Assembly (NCBI GenBank): GCA_003439945.1
Contig: QVRM01002377.1
Location: 62,001-126,000 of the forward strand
Source: Dermanyssus gallinae
Lineage: Eukaryota; Arthropoda; Arachnida; Mesostigmata; Dermanyssidae
DNA: 64,000 nucleotides
Direction: 5' to 3'
Shown here: one piece after another, positions 52,609 to 64,000 of the stretch
Position numbering within the stretch: position 1 is the stretch's first letter
How the letters are laid out: every line of letters starts with the position of its first letter
Notes under the pieces: model-generated
What the model was told of the DNA's origin: nothing
Database searches by the model: none
What the model saw: only the letters and a program-made list of their open reading frames with translations
Made by a program: the position numbers and the translations under genes

Positions 52609-52612
<4 letters not shown>

Positions 52613-52852
52613 AGATATAAACGATGACATTTATTTATATAAGTTCGTTATGTTAGCACTTTGGAGTGGACAATTGTCTCCGTGCGAACGTGTGATTACG
52701 GGTTCTCTAAACCAGGGTTAGCCCAGTTCAGCAATGTGCCCCGAACAGACGCTGCATTTCCTCGTTGGATGTCAAGCGACAGCGAATGTGGATGCTCTCA
52801 AGTCTCCTGTCGAAAGATTAAGGCTTCTGCCTACGCGTTTATTCTGCCTACG

Positions 52853-52889
<37 letters not shown>

Positions 52890-52899
52890 CAAACAATTT

Positions 52900-54935
52900 G
52901 TTCCATGTTTTGTGTTGCCACGGACGCGGTTCAACATACGATTAAATCTCTCGCCATCTACTCCTATCTTTGTGTATAATACATCGTCTTGCCTGTCCAA
53001 CAAGTCTAAAACATAGTTGTACGTAATACAAGTCACATGGCATTTTAAATCACCTGAATTTTGCTTTTCAGCGAAGGTAGCGACAACGGTAGTGAAACGG
53101 CGAAATAACGTTTGCCGTTACTTCTCTGTGCTGGGGCTACGTTGAGCTACGATTCGAACTTATTTCCAATAGTTAATCGTATTACCAAACAAGTTATCCA
53201 CAAGGATGATAATTGCGTAACTCTTTAAAGCCACGCCTTTACTACTATGCAAGGTGCCTGCAAAGTGCGCACAGTATCTATAGAATATTGGCTTTACTTA
53301 TATCACTTCGCAAGACGATCTACACATAATATTTACGCAGCCAATTAACACCCCATGCGATTAAATATCCGAGGTCGCAATTGCGCGCAAAATCCGCGCG
53401 ATTGCGCGTTAAGTTGGCATTCGCCAATTAACCTAGACCTCGAAATTCCAAATGGTAACGATTAACGGCGATTCTGTATTTAATGGCAAATTAAGCTAAA
53501 GCTCCTTATTAAATGATTGCACGCTGACAAACGTCATTCAGAGCACTTTTCTCATATAGATATTTTTATATGCAGTGTGTATAAACTTTAGGGCTGCATT
53601 TAAAATGGCGTTCAGAAAACGTATTGTTAAAACAAAGTATGACGCTTTCGTTTGCAGCAATCTTTCGTAACAATGTGTAAAATGAAGCTTCCTGTAAGCG
53701 AACGCGACCAAGATAAAGGCACAATATTCCAAGCTAAGAGAAGATGTTTTATAAGGGATAATCTTCTACTAAAGGATAAGAAAATCGAGGTTATTATAGC
53801 TTATACGAAGGGTATGGTTGCATCAAACGAAAGCGAGCTTTGAAATGCTTGATCAACTTAAAACCAGCTTGTCGAAAACAAGCTTCAGTGTTTAATGCAT
53901 GAGCCAAAATAGAAACGCATATCTATTTTGGATCAGATATAGCTTACTTAGTATCGATCGAAACTGCAGACAAACCACATAGCACAAGTGTTAGAGACAA
54001 TGGATTCGATGGGAAAGAATGCCCGCAGTTTTCTTACTGAGCTTGGCACCAGATTATCTGTTGCTGGGGACTTCTTGTTGCAGAGAATATCTATAGAGAT
54101 CCACCGTGGAATCGCTGCATCCATCTTAGGACTGCTGCCAACTATAAACCTTTTTATAAACTTTGTGTATTTCATGTCTAGCTGTCCGGCTGCTACTGAA
54201 CTATTCCGACTAAGGCTCAGGACAATATCCTACGAGTGTGTACAATACCCTACGAATGTCTTATTTCGTAATGGGCAGCTAAAGTCGAACAAGCAACATG
54301 AGGCGTATATTACACATAATTTGAGTATAATAAACAGAATTGAATCAATGTATACATATTATATAAAAACTAGTATTGTCATATTTCACGCCAAATTAGG
54401 TAATATACCTAGACACATGAGTACTGCACAATTTGTTAGATTCTGACTAATCACTAAAATGTGTCGCCAGTATTTTCAGCGATAGACTAGCGATAAAAGT
54501 TGCAGTTATCATGACAACGGGAAAATACTAAACCACACTATTGACACAGATACCATTTAGTTCATGATAACCCTCAATTTTACACATAATGTGATGAACA
54601 CTGTAAATTACATATCTCGCATAATATGGTGGTTTGTTCTATACGCATTCTTCCTATCCAAACGTTTCATAACTACTGAAAAACGAGCGATCGCTGCCTG
54701 CCATCTTTTTTGCAGGATATGACCTGAAACTACTTGTACAAGGGCGCCTCAGATAAAGCGTGTTGATTCGAAAGTTCTTTAATAAATGATACTGGGAACA
54801 GATGCAACGGAGCGTATCCACTAACATTTAAACCGGTCACCTATTCGAGCACGAATGGATCCCAATTACCCCTTCAAGATATGCATTTGTTTTACAACTT
54901 TAACCAAAATCTGCAAATTTTACAAACGGTCACTT
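52900..54935. other. No supportable gene
   Basis: AT-rich sequence. Small overlapping ORFs at 53652-53843 and 53988-54446 match nothing I recognise. Confidence 0.45.
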
Positions 54936-54944
54936 CGGAGGGGT

Positions 54945-55025
54945 ATACATCGTGCCGGAATCCAACCTGCGACTCTGTTCACTAATTATCAAGTTTTACC
55001 TTATCCAGACCGCCAATGTAGACAG
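54945..55025 (-). repeat. tRNA-derived SINE head, third type
   Basis: Minus strand: TGGCGGTCTGGATAAGG (A-box-like), then a spacer containing GAGTCGCA, then GGTTGGATTCC (B box with one mismatch). It resembles a tRNA-like SINE promoter but does not fold into a good tRNA. Confidence 0.45.
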
Positions 55026-55729
55026 TCGATGAGTTGCCTACTAAAATTCTGGGCCATAAATAGCACCTTGATTTCTAACACGACATCTAGGGCGTACGAG
55101 ACCAGTGTTGACAACGCTTGCTACAAGTAAAATCGGTTTACTGAACTGGACGGGATCGCCTGCGTCATGTTGTGCATCATTCCTGGCTTCTGATGACCTA
55201 TCTGTATATTGTGTTCGTACATGTCAGGAGTGCATATGTAACGCATTAGAAAAGAGAACACACTTCGGTCGCACGCGTGGGTTCTGTGTTTGGTCATTCC
55301 ACGCCGCCACAAGCATTTGTTGTTGAAAGAGCGCCATATAAAAGTGCAACATTTCCGAACATAGCCGGAAAAGTTCCACCTGGAAAAGTAGCGGAAAGAT
55401 AGCGTAAACGTAATTTAATAGTAAAATCCGGAAAGTATATCCTCATTGGCCCTCTGATGTAATTACCTAAAATATATTAGGATGGAAGGGGGTCATACAC
55501 ACGCACACAGGCATTGGAGAAGGGATGGCCGTGGTTGGTTGGAAAGGATTACCTTTTTAGGTCCAGATCATTTGCGTACAGGATAATAAATAATAAAAAA
55601 TATAAGCGGGCTGAGATTATCATTCTGTGGAAACCAATTTATACGCACAATTTAATTGCAGTCAGCTATTGTCTAATGTTGTGTTGTTCGCTGAATGGTA
55701 AATATATAAACGAGCAGAGCCGTTTCGAA

Positions 55730-56595
55730 AATGGTGAAGGCAATTATTGATCGTGAGAAGATGATTTTCATGCATAATTGTGGTTGACCGATTGCTGAGA
55801 TAGCTTGGTGCTTGCACATTAGTAGAGCAAGTGTGTATACGACTCTGCAGAGCTACCAGATATCAGAGATATCAATTATCTTAGAGACGGTACCCGATCC
55901 GGTCAACCAAAATCCGTCATAACACCACAATATGTCAATCGCGTACGTAAAAGAGTACCTAGAAGCCCAACGTGTGTCTCAACGTCAGCTCACTCGTGAC
56001 CTAGGCGTGAGCGATAGGACGATGAGAGGAATTGTACAACACAGCTTAGACCATACAAATATCAATTCAGTCCATATCTAACAGTGTCTGATAAAAAAGC
56101 GGCTGCTATTGTGCAAAAATCTGCTAAATCGCTCCCAACTTGGACTCGATCAGGTGGCTTTGAGTCATTGTTTGGGGCGATATTACCATAAATGGCAAAA
56201 ATCTGCTGGTTTTTCTCGATCGGCCACAAACTCTGACGGACGAAGTGTATAAATCGAAGTCAGGGTCATTTTGGTGAAGACCATTGGATATTCCAGCAAG
56301 GCACGCCAGCTCACATCGCAATATATGTGCAGGAATGGCTAAAAAACAGTATTTGGCTAAAAAACACTATATTTATAACGTTCCTGAGTTCATTGGCAAT
56401 TCTTATTGGACCCCAAGAAGCCCAGATCTCAACGCAAATGATTACTCTGTGTGGGTCACCTTGAAGGCCAAGGTTGGACTCACACACTACAAACATCTGG
56501 ACAAACTCAAGCACCCCATTCGGCAGCCATGGCAGGCTGAACTAGATAAATCCTACCTGCGTCCAACGGTGGATCAAGTGATTAAAAGCTTATAG
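55730..56595 (+). pseudogene. Tc1/mariner-superfamily transposase remnant (SPDLNxxDYSVW type)
   Basis: Starts MVKAIIDREKMIFMHNCG with a helix-turn-helix block (IAEIAWCLHISRASVY). A second block SQRQLTRDLGVSDRTM follows. The DDE part has HWIFQQGTPAHIA-type residues near 56281 and TPRSPDLNANDYSVWVTLKAKV near 56409-56480. At least six stops or frameshifts. The last 103 codons (56284-56595) are open. Confidence 0.78.
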
Positions 56596-56599
56596 AATT

Positions 56600-57634
56600 G
56601 CGTAACAAAAAAAAGGCGACCAACTCGAATGATAATGTGGGTACACATAATTCAGGGTCGGACGTATGTTTGTAAACTACACTATTCTAAGTAAATCATA
56701 CCTCCTTTTTGCCGCTAGCGTGTATCGGCAAGATGAGGACTTAGTAGTTAGTGGGGCGCCTTTTTGTCTTGTGGTGAATGATGAAGTACCCATCGAGCAG
56801 ACTTTTCGGTGGATCCGAGGTGGTCGTCACTGATTTTATGGAGGGACATGTTATTGAAACTCAATGTTTCCTCTAGCAATGCATGTGTTTTGTTTGAGCT
56901 TTCATTTATCGCGGTCTTTATATGGGCCAAATGTTCCTCATCCGCTGCTGTATTGGACGTTCTTTATTGGATTTGTTGTGCAGATTAAAATGTCCAGTTC
57001 GAACTTTTTCATACCACCTATATAGACTGCTAATAAATACACGATATATATAGACTCCTTAAAAATCTAAAGCTTTTTAAAACAATGTAGCGCACTTTAT
57101 ACACTGCAAAAGTATACAAAATAACTGTACGCAGACAATTTTTGGGTTGTTGTGCCATCGACATGCTCGTGTATATTATATTACCACTTTTGTGGGACTT
57201 ATCATATCTATGGGAAAATCGACCCGAATTTTCTATCCGCCGCTGGGCTGGACGTTATTTCATACGCGGAAGAGTGCGAAAACTATTTGAGACCCTCATG
57301 ATCATCGTGTTGTAGTCTATATTGTCTATTGCAAACACGACTGCATAGAATAATGTGCTGCCGCCCTAAGCGTCCCTGATGTAAAGAAGTAACATGTGTA
57401 TTTAGATGTACATGCCAAGCAAATAATAAATCAATCAATACCATTTAAACTGTTAAATAACTACACATTACCTAGGAAAAAAAATCCAAACGCCACACGC
57501 GCTGATAAGATTATATTTTGTTGCCATAAACATAAAAAACAGGGTAACAACAGGGCTTGATGTTCTATAGTGGTAACGTATTCTTTCTAACAAGACTACC
57601 AGAGAGCACTGGACAAAGCCAATGCTACACATAT

Positions 57635-57685
<51 letters not shown>

Positions 57686-58234
57686 ATATATTTTTGAAAC
57701 ATCTTCATACATCTTCTTCATGCATTGGGTATTAAGACGTGATGCAGTCGTATAGTCACTAACTACCCAAGGGGCTCATCCTCTAAAATATATAAATGTT
57801 TAAAATAAAATTCTGAAACTTCGTTATAAGGAGATTGTAGAACAAAATATACGTACATGCGTGTCTCAATAAACACACGAAGCTATCGAGTAATGCTTAG
57901 TCGAGCTTATTAAAACTTGTATAAACAACTCCAACGCAGATTGAGACACTAGACAGAGCACGAGTTTTGAGAGCCCCTTCGTGAATGCGGCGTTTTTCTA
58001 GCGTATGCGAATGTTCATTTCCTAAGGAGCATGTTTGCTACGGACCACGCATATTGTACACTGTCAGTTGTAGATGTAATAAGTCGGTGGGATAATCACA
58101 CTTACAAGCGCAATTTAACATCCTAGACCTAGACCAGCCTTACTGTTGTGACAGAAAAATCTATTTTTTGTGTGGCCTACATGAGCGCTATTTGGCCATT
58201 GTGTGTTTAATAATACTTCTAAATAAACGTTTCC

Positions 58235-58240
<6 letters not shown>
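56600..58240. other. No supportable gene
   Basis: AT-rich sequence with a TA tract at 57641-57682. No coding pattern seen. Confidence 0.5.

Positions 58241-58317
<77 letters not shown>
58241..58317. repeat. (TA)n microsatellite
   Basis: About 77 bases of pure TA immediately before a retroelement 3' fragment. Confidence 0.97.
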
Positions 58318-58320
<3 letters not shown>

Positions 58321-58329
58321 TTGTCGGTA

Positions 58330-58740
58330 CGCAGAAGCTTTGCTGCATGCTTTTTCAAGCGCCAGTCTGACTACAAGGACATTGCTATAAGGATCGAGGA
58401 TCGACGTTGGTAGGGCACCATCAGTGCAGACGCGGGAAACCGGTGAACGCTATGGCCCAACACTTTTTATCATGCATTCATAACAGTAACAGCGAAGCAT
58501 GCTGGCATCAGCTATTAGCAGGACCTTTCAATCGGCTAGATTTCCAGCAATGTTTAAGCCACGGGGGTTGTCCCGGACAGACGAAAAACGGCCTGACGGC
58601 ATGACGATCGAGTCAGGGAAGCCCCTGGTAAGGAACGTGTCTGTCGGACTCACTCAGAATATGTATGATTCGAAGCAGCGCATTTTAAAAAAGGTAATCG
58701 AGGAAGTTTCGAGGAGGAAATGTCGTAAACACTAAAATAT
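58330..58740 (+). pseudogene. C-terminal zinc knuckle and restriction-like endonuclease fragment of an R2/NeSL-like element
   Basis: Two overlapping plus frames, joined by a frameshift near 58500, give AQHFLSCIHNS (the H..C part of a zinc knuckle). FPAMFKPRGLSRTDEKRPDG then MTIESGKPLVRNVSVG follow. 'GLxRxDxKRPDGxTxxPWxxGxxLxWDxT' is the conserved end of RTs of the YLDDG type, as in the ORF at 1564-1. The PD...D(V)T spacing is that of restriction-like endonucleases. The expected WD is replaced by RN here, so it is inactive. Confidence 0.65.
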
Positions 58741-58744
58741 TGAG

Positions 58745-61700
58745 TACGCGTACAACTTCACACCGTTCGTTCTTGGGACGTTAGAGCCAGAAGGTCTCAT
58801 GGCGGAAAGATCCATTATTTGCATCTGCGCTAAGCCGAGTTACACCGCCGGACTCAGCTGATTGGGCGGAGATGAGTTTCTTAGGCAGTAGATCAACTTT
58901 GACCTAATGGTGCAATGCAACGACGGTAGAATCGTTAATAAAATGTGCCAGCCCTGACTGACGTATAAGTAATATATAAACAGTGGATGCATTTGTAACG
59001 GACAACGTGGTTAAAAATGACAAAAAATTGTTAAAAATGATGATTATATCGGACCCACACTAATGTATATATGTATGTACATAAATATATTTTTTTTGCT
59101 GGCACAAGTTGTACTTTTTTTAATAGAGATTAACTAGTAAAATGCATGATGCACACGGGGCCCAGTTGTCAAAGCCACGGTAGTATGGGACTACCGTGAA
59201 AACGAACTAAAATCCAGTCGTCCTTTTGGCCTCTTTCGGGGGTGACCGCCGTACTGTTTTCTCGAGATTACTTTATCTGGTCAGTTTATCTTGCCATTAA
59301 GGCTGTTCGACTTGCTGCGGTGCTTATTTTCGTCTCAGAGACGAATTCTGGTAAGCGGGCCGTGTTTAAAGCTGTATATTTTTTTTAAGATCAGGGAGAC
59401 TTGATTTTGCCCAATATCCAGAATGTCCCGGCTTGATTGCTTCCTATTGCTGGCTCTATTTGCTTAGGATGTCTGTTCTGCTAATTAGTGGTTCCTCCGT
59501 ACGTTGATTGAGGGGCTTTTTAATGCTAGTTTTTTTTTAATTATGAGGTCCCAGGGAATCTGCCTAGATATAATTTGCTTGGCTACTATGGAAGCCATAA
59601 CCGAATTGCCTGTGCGATGAGGTCTATGGGTCTTATTGAGGAGGCGGAGTGTTTTAGCTCAGGTAGTCATGCGCGCTCATAAGGGTGCGGCATATGGCAT
59701 GATGCTATCCATTACTGATGCTAAGAAACTCCTCTGGTCCTTGAGTGGTCAAGCTGTTAAAAATACGTAAAAATAGCTATTAATTTAGTGTAACCAGGAT
59801 TAACTGGTAGACGTTTTCATAGTAATAACACTAAAATGTCTTCAGTGCCTATCCACTATAGGCAACACACATCGGCAATACAGCAATACATATATATATA
59901 CGTACATTTATATATCGAATAGAAAGCAGTCATAACCGGAGGCTCAGCAAAGCTGAACGTGTGAACATTGTCGTCGCGTCCACAGTGCGTAGGGGATACC
60001 AAAGGCGCTTCTATGTCAGTGCACTCGGAGACGCTTTGGGTAAGCGGAAACAATAAGGAAATGTTCAACGCAAGCACAGGCTTAGCAGACCAAATACGGC
60101 ATTGTTGGCAAACAACAAACAGGATTTGCACCGATTACGACACAGAAAGGATCCTGCACTACCAGGGCGCCTAAAGGCAAGCCCCACATGAAGAGAGAGT
60201 GTGCCATTAACTACGTACCGGCACACGATTCTTTAAAAAAAACTTTTCTTTCTTACATGTGACATCATTAACTCAAAGGTGGGTAACTTCTCGCCGTACT
60301 CAGAGACAAAGAGAGAAAGAGACAGATGACCAGCCTTTCAACAAATCCGCACGTCACACATTAGAGCGATTAGAGGGCTCTCATCCGTTTTACCAGTAAG
60401 CCATTGTTAAGTCATATTCAAATGACAAAAGCAGCAGCAAGATATCCGCACACGTCAAGTAAACGCCACGCTATGACAATATCGATATAATCACGATCAG
60501 CCACAAGAGCAGGATATCGACTCTACTGAGGATCTAGAGAAGACACACATGAGCGCTTAAGAATAGGATAGGAACGAGGCGCTATTAAAGCCACCACACC
60601 CGTCATCATCATCATCATCATCATGATTATGATGTAATCACGACATAAAATGCTCTGAAACACTGTTGTTTGTATTTAGTCCGTATTCGGCCGGTCGCAT
60701 AGAACTTCGTCGCTGGGTCGACCTCCCCCTTTCCAGGCGGACCTAATGTACCACAGTGTATTGACAATCCGTGTCATCCCACGAAAGCGCGACCACCAGC
60801 GCACAGATCCGTGATATTGTTTTAAGCGCCAGCAGCCGTTTTTCCTCAACAAGCGCTTTCCTCGAGCGACTTGATGAGTTTGCCCGTAGTTGTCGTGAAG
60901 CTCTCCGCACTTTTCTTCCCCCCGATTCCCCCCAGTTTCCTGCCGCCGGTGGACAAAGACAAAGTCTGCGTTTATAGCACGCACTATATATCACGGATCA
61001 TTGTCGCTTAAAGCCGCTTAACGAGTCTATTGGGACACGTTGCGTGTCACACTCAGCGGTGCACAATATTTAAGGGTGCACAATCATATGCATGTACGTA
61101 CACACATACACAAAGATACGATTACACATATATACACATGCATGAGCAATTTCTGGACATCTAGTATCAAACGATACGAAACAGCCAGACACGACTGCGT
61201 TATTTTCCTGTCCGCGCAGTCGTGGTGGTAAAGCAAATCACGTAATTGTACTAATAGGAGGGCTATGGACGCAAACATTGTATTGCCGCCACAGTAACGA
61301 CGAAACGCCTCTCCGTTTCTGCGACCACCAGATAAGCAGTGCCGTCTTATCTGCGAGGTGTCTTATCTAACTCACACTTTACGAAATGCTGTACCTCTAC
61401 TAAATTGAGTATATGTATATATATATATAAATAGATTGTTAAATAGTATATATTTGCATGTATATGTATATATACCTCAAACTGGTATGGAATGTGTCTA
61501 TATTGCACTACTTTGTTACCTATACCATTGGCTACAAATTTACCTTCGATAATATATATGTATATAAGTTAAATTTGAATGTTTGAATATTGACATAATG
61601 TGTTTATTAGATATAGAAGGTGCTGCCAGATAGAACGAAATCACAAATTTCGATATATTATTAGGTTTATATATATATATATAGTATATAAATTTTTTTT

Positions 61701-61900
61701 GTCGAAAAGTTACGGATTGTTTGCTTCCAGCTGAGACGGTGCATGTATATATATATATATATATACATACGAAGGCGGATAGGTAAGTTCTAGTATTTGG
61801 CATTTTAAACATTTAACCGGAATCACGAAGGTTTTCTGTGGTTTTGCTTTGTTTTGCTTAGACGCACAGGCTAATATCGTCTGAATCGGTGACGGCGTTT
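58745..61900. other. No supportable gene; GC-rich patch near 60760-60975
   Basis: The patch has overlapping ORFs on both strands (plus 60771-60977, minus 60994-60676). Neither matches a known family. (ATC)n lies at 60602-60626 and short TA tracts at 61416, 61671 and 61746. Confidence 0.4.
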
Positions 61901-61919
61901 ACTGTTTGAATTTGGTTCA

Positions 61920-62420
61920 AAGAAAATAAGAAAACCAGATTCGAAGTTGTTAATGTGCATTACGTTTTCTGTCGATTTCGTGGCGGAGGTGAAAAGACCA
62001 ATAATGATCCCCGTTTGGGAAGGCTTTCATAAAGAAACAGAACAAAACGTTGAAAAAGTTTGTGATATCGTAATCAGCAATCACCATTTTACTACTAGGG
62101 GATAGCTCAGGAATTGGAGAATCGGCTGTAACAGCCTTGGCCGATACTTTAAGCGTCAGAAAATTGGCAACAAAGTTCGTTTCAAAAACGTTGACTTTCC
62201 AGCATATTAATGCCCGTCGGGAAATCTCTGAATTAAACCTTCAGGCGATAGCAGAAGATGCTGAATGCCTTCAGTGAGTAATTACAATAGACGAGCCATG
62301 GTCATGTGGTTACGACATCAAACCAAAGTTCAATCCTTCCAGTAATGTTTCCTAAGGAGAAGGTCGAAGGAATTCAGGACAGAGCAGATTCAAGACCGAT
62401 TTCTTTCTACAATAAGGGAA
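61920..62420 (+). pseudogene. mariner-like transposase N-terminal remnant
   Basis: The plus strand gives FCRFRGGGEKTNNDPRLGRLS (compare FKxGREDxxDDPRSGRPS). Then come FVSKTLTFQHINARREISEL and AEDAECLQ-stop-VITIDEPWSCGYDIKPK (compare VITGDESWVYGYDxETK; the first catalytic Asp is kept). It is a different lineage from the remnants at 9410 and 55730. Frames shift several times. Confidence 0.68.
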
Positions 62421-62532
62421 TCATCATCTCGGTCGGTGGCCGGGCGGTCCCAGCAGGTTACACTGGTAATCTAGTCGAGACAAGGAAGATCGCGAAATAC
62501 GCGTCAATAAATTACCAGATAAGTTTCAACCG

Positions 62533-62752
62533 CTAGAGTTCGAGATTTTGGGCGGCCCAGGCGACGTCATTCGCAAACTCCTCCACATGGTCGACGAGCA
62601 GCTGAACCTCGCATCCGTTGATGCGAAATCTGCGGCTTATCTGAGGGAGCGCCTCGATCTCGACGTCAAACACGGGAGCGCGGCATCTGTCCAGGGCACG
62701 CTGTTGAAGTGGTCCCAGCCCACTCGTTACGAGGTGGAGTAATATTTCCCGT
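62533..62752. other. Coding-like GC-rich block, strand unresolved
   Basis: Both strands are open and GC-rich at third codon positions. The minus strand includes DVEIEALPQISRRFRINGCE, and the plus strand GGPGDVIRKLLHMVDEQ. The plus reading could start after an acceptor-like TTTCAACCGCTAG at about 62535. I recognise no family. It may be an exon of a gene extending outside the window. Confidence 0.35.
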
Positions 62753-62826
62753 GCACACGTTCGCAGGAGGCATGTTCTTAATAAAAATTGATATATATAG
62801 CATGTGTATATATATATATATATATA

Positions 62827-62861
62827 TAAGAAATAAACAAACTTGGTGATGCTAAAAAACA

Positions 62862-62911
<50 letters not shown>

Positions 62912-62943
62912 TGTTTTTTAGCATCTTCAAGTTTGTTTTATTT

Positions 62944-62985
<42 letters not shown>

Positions 62986-63025
62986 AAATAAAACAAACTT
63001 GAAGATGCTAAAAAACAATCATATA
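62827..63025. repeat. Forward-reverse-forward 44-base repeat separated by (TA)n
   Basis: ATAAGAAATAAACAAACTTG...GATGCTAAAAAACAATCATA occurs at 62827-62870, inverted at 62906-62949 and forward again at 62981-63024. Copies are joined by TA tracts. Copies 2 and 3 are identical complements; copy 1 differs slightly. Confidence 0.93.
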
Positions 63026-63029
63026 TACG

Positions 63030-64000
63030 AGTATATATATACGGAAGATTAGATACTGCTTATAATTACTAAAATAGTGAATTAAAATAGGTAGACATAT
63101 TGGAACACATGGAACAAATGGGGTACGAGTATACCATGACTAGGTCTCTTAAGACGCACCTATCGGTGCATAAAACCAGCATTACGCTCAACTCAACATA
63201 GTGAAGATACATGTTAAATGTATATCGCAACTACATTGTAAGGATACATATCGAGCATCCACTTTTGCTCTAAAGAAGTACTTTTGTTCCACTGTAAGAA
63301 CGAATGTGTAGATTGACGCATAAAATCAATTGAACATAGTGCATCCAGGCATCAGGTGGGGTGTTTTTGCAACTCGCATGTAAACGACCTCAGTCGTGTG
63401 CGTGGTACTTAACTACTCCGTAGGGAGCTCCAAACAAAATTAGGCGATAATATACAGTGTTGAAATTTGATTTCTTGAGCGTAGAACATCTCGAATGTAT
63501 TGGCCCTTTTAAACAGCCATACTCGTTTGAAAGTCAATAGAATAATGATCCCTGTCAATATGAGCCCGCGAACAGTTTTGCCGGTTTTGCATGGGAGAAT
63601 GGCTACTCTCAGCAAATACAACGTAGTAATTAGAATAAACGTCGCTGACAAGCTCGTATCGTTGTCTGGATTAGATAGCCCGTAACGCATTATTTTGTAC
63701 GTCTGTAGCTTTGTGGAGGATGCTCATCATAGAAGGATACCGTAGCAAAGGATTAGCAAAAGCACGACATTGAAAGCGATCAGCAGTCTATCAGTAAGGA
63801 TCTCGAATTATTTCATATACCGCAGCGTAGCAATGACGGCATAATATTTAGGTATTAAGCGAGTTGGTCTAGGTAAGGATGTCATGACAGACTCTCCTAC
63901 AAAATAAGCCCTGAACACTTCCCCTTTGGGCGCGGTTCATTGGATTAGGACCAAGCTAAAATTTGTCAGGCACGTGTTCCAGCCTCCTGGCCGGTCAAAA
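63030..64000. other. No supportable gene
   Basis: Mixed sequence to the window end. Opposed ORFs at 63690-63409 and 63500-63685 are short and match nothing recognised. Confidence 0.45.

Noticed and set aside
52661..54175. Apparent protein-level similarity between a plus ORF near 52730 and a minus ORF near 54130 (DAAxPRW)
   Set aside because: The match is a few residues only and the DNA similarity is too short to call a repeat.
59160..59760. Possible retroelement or RNA-derived segment
   Set aside because: No continuous frame, motif or fold could be supported.

Overview
This is a eukaryotic, almost certainly invertebrate, window. It has multi-exon coding sequence with GT-AG introns, dozens of (TA)n microsatellites, tRNA-derived SINEs, several lineages of Tc1/mariner transposase remnants and many non-LTR retrotransposon copies, including R1-like ones. 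R1-like LINEs point to an arthropod. I cannot name the species and make no claim beyond that. No operon, rRNA, CRISPR or prokaryotic feature was seen.

One host gene is recognisable. It is a TTC39/Iml2-family tetratricopeptide protein on the minus strand. Eleven exons between 20730 and 5273 could be joined by hand, and every splice phase agrees. They encode 563 residues ending at a stop. A tentative first exon with a compatible donor phase lies at 22311-22211. Its introns hold mariner and LINE fragments, SINEs and long TA tracts.

The rest is mostly mobile DNA. At the left edge (1564 to 1, minus) an uninterrupted ORF of at least 521 codons carries an N-terminal C2H2 finger and a reverse transcriptase with a YLDD box. 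It looks like a recently active R2/NeSL-like element cut by the window end. A decayed C-terminal piece of the same kind of element lies at 58330-58740. R1-like LINEs lie at 10985-13215 (+), 26460-25660 (-) and 40385-39946 (-), with a lone 3' tail at 29212-29128 (-). A second APE-type LINE group, recognised by a conserved C-terminal CxLCG..C.LYHL.QC motif, has at least six copies. Three of these form a head-to-head and tail-to-tail cluster at 45020-51780, which includes the most complete one (gag-like ORF1 plus APE and RT, minus strand). Tc1/mariner-type remnants lie at 9410-10160, 17890-18345, 40385-41018, 55730-56595 and 61920-62420.

A recurring structural theme is inverted repetition: forward-reverse-forward triplets at 33438-33727 and 62827-63025, near-perfect hairpins at 3389-3458, 21873-21916, 37928-37984 and 38155-38190, and a fold-back element at 44181-44910. 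Between these features are long AT-rich stretches in which I see no supportable gene. I did not find a convincing previously undescribed multi-gene system. The best leads are the open RT ORF, the triplet palindromes, and a short segment shared between a SINE body and a LINE ORF1.
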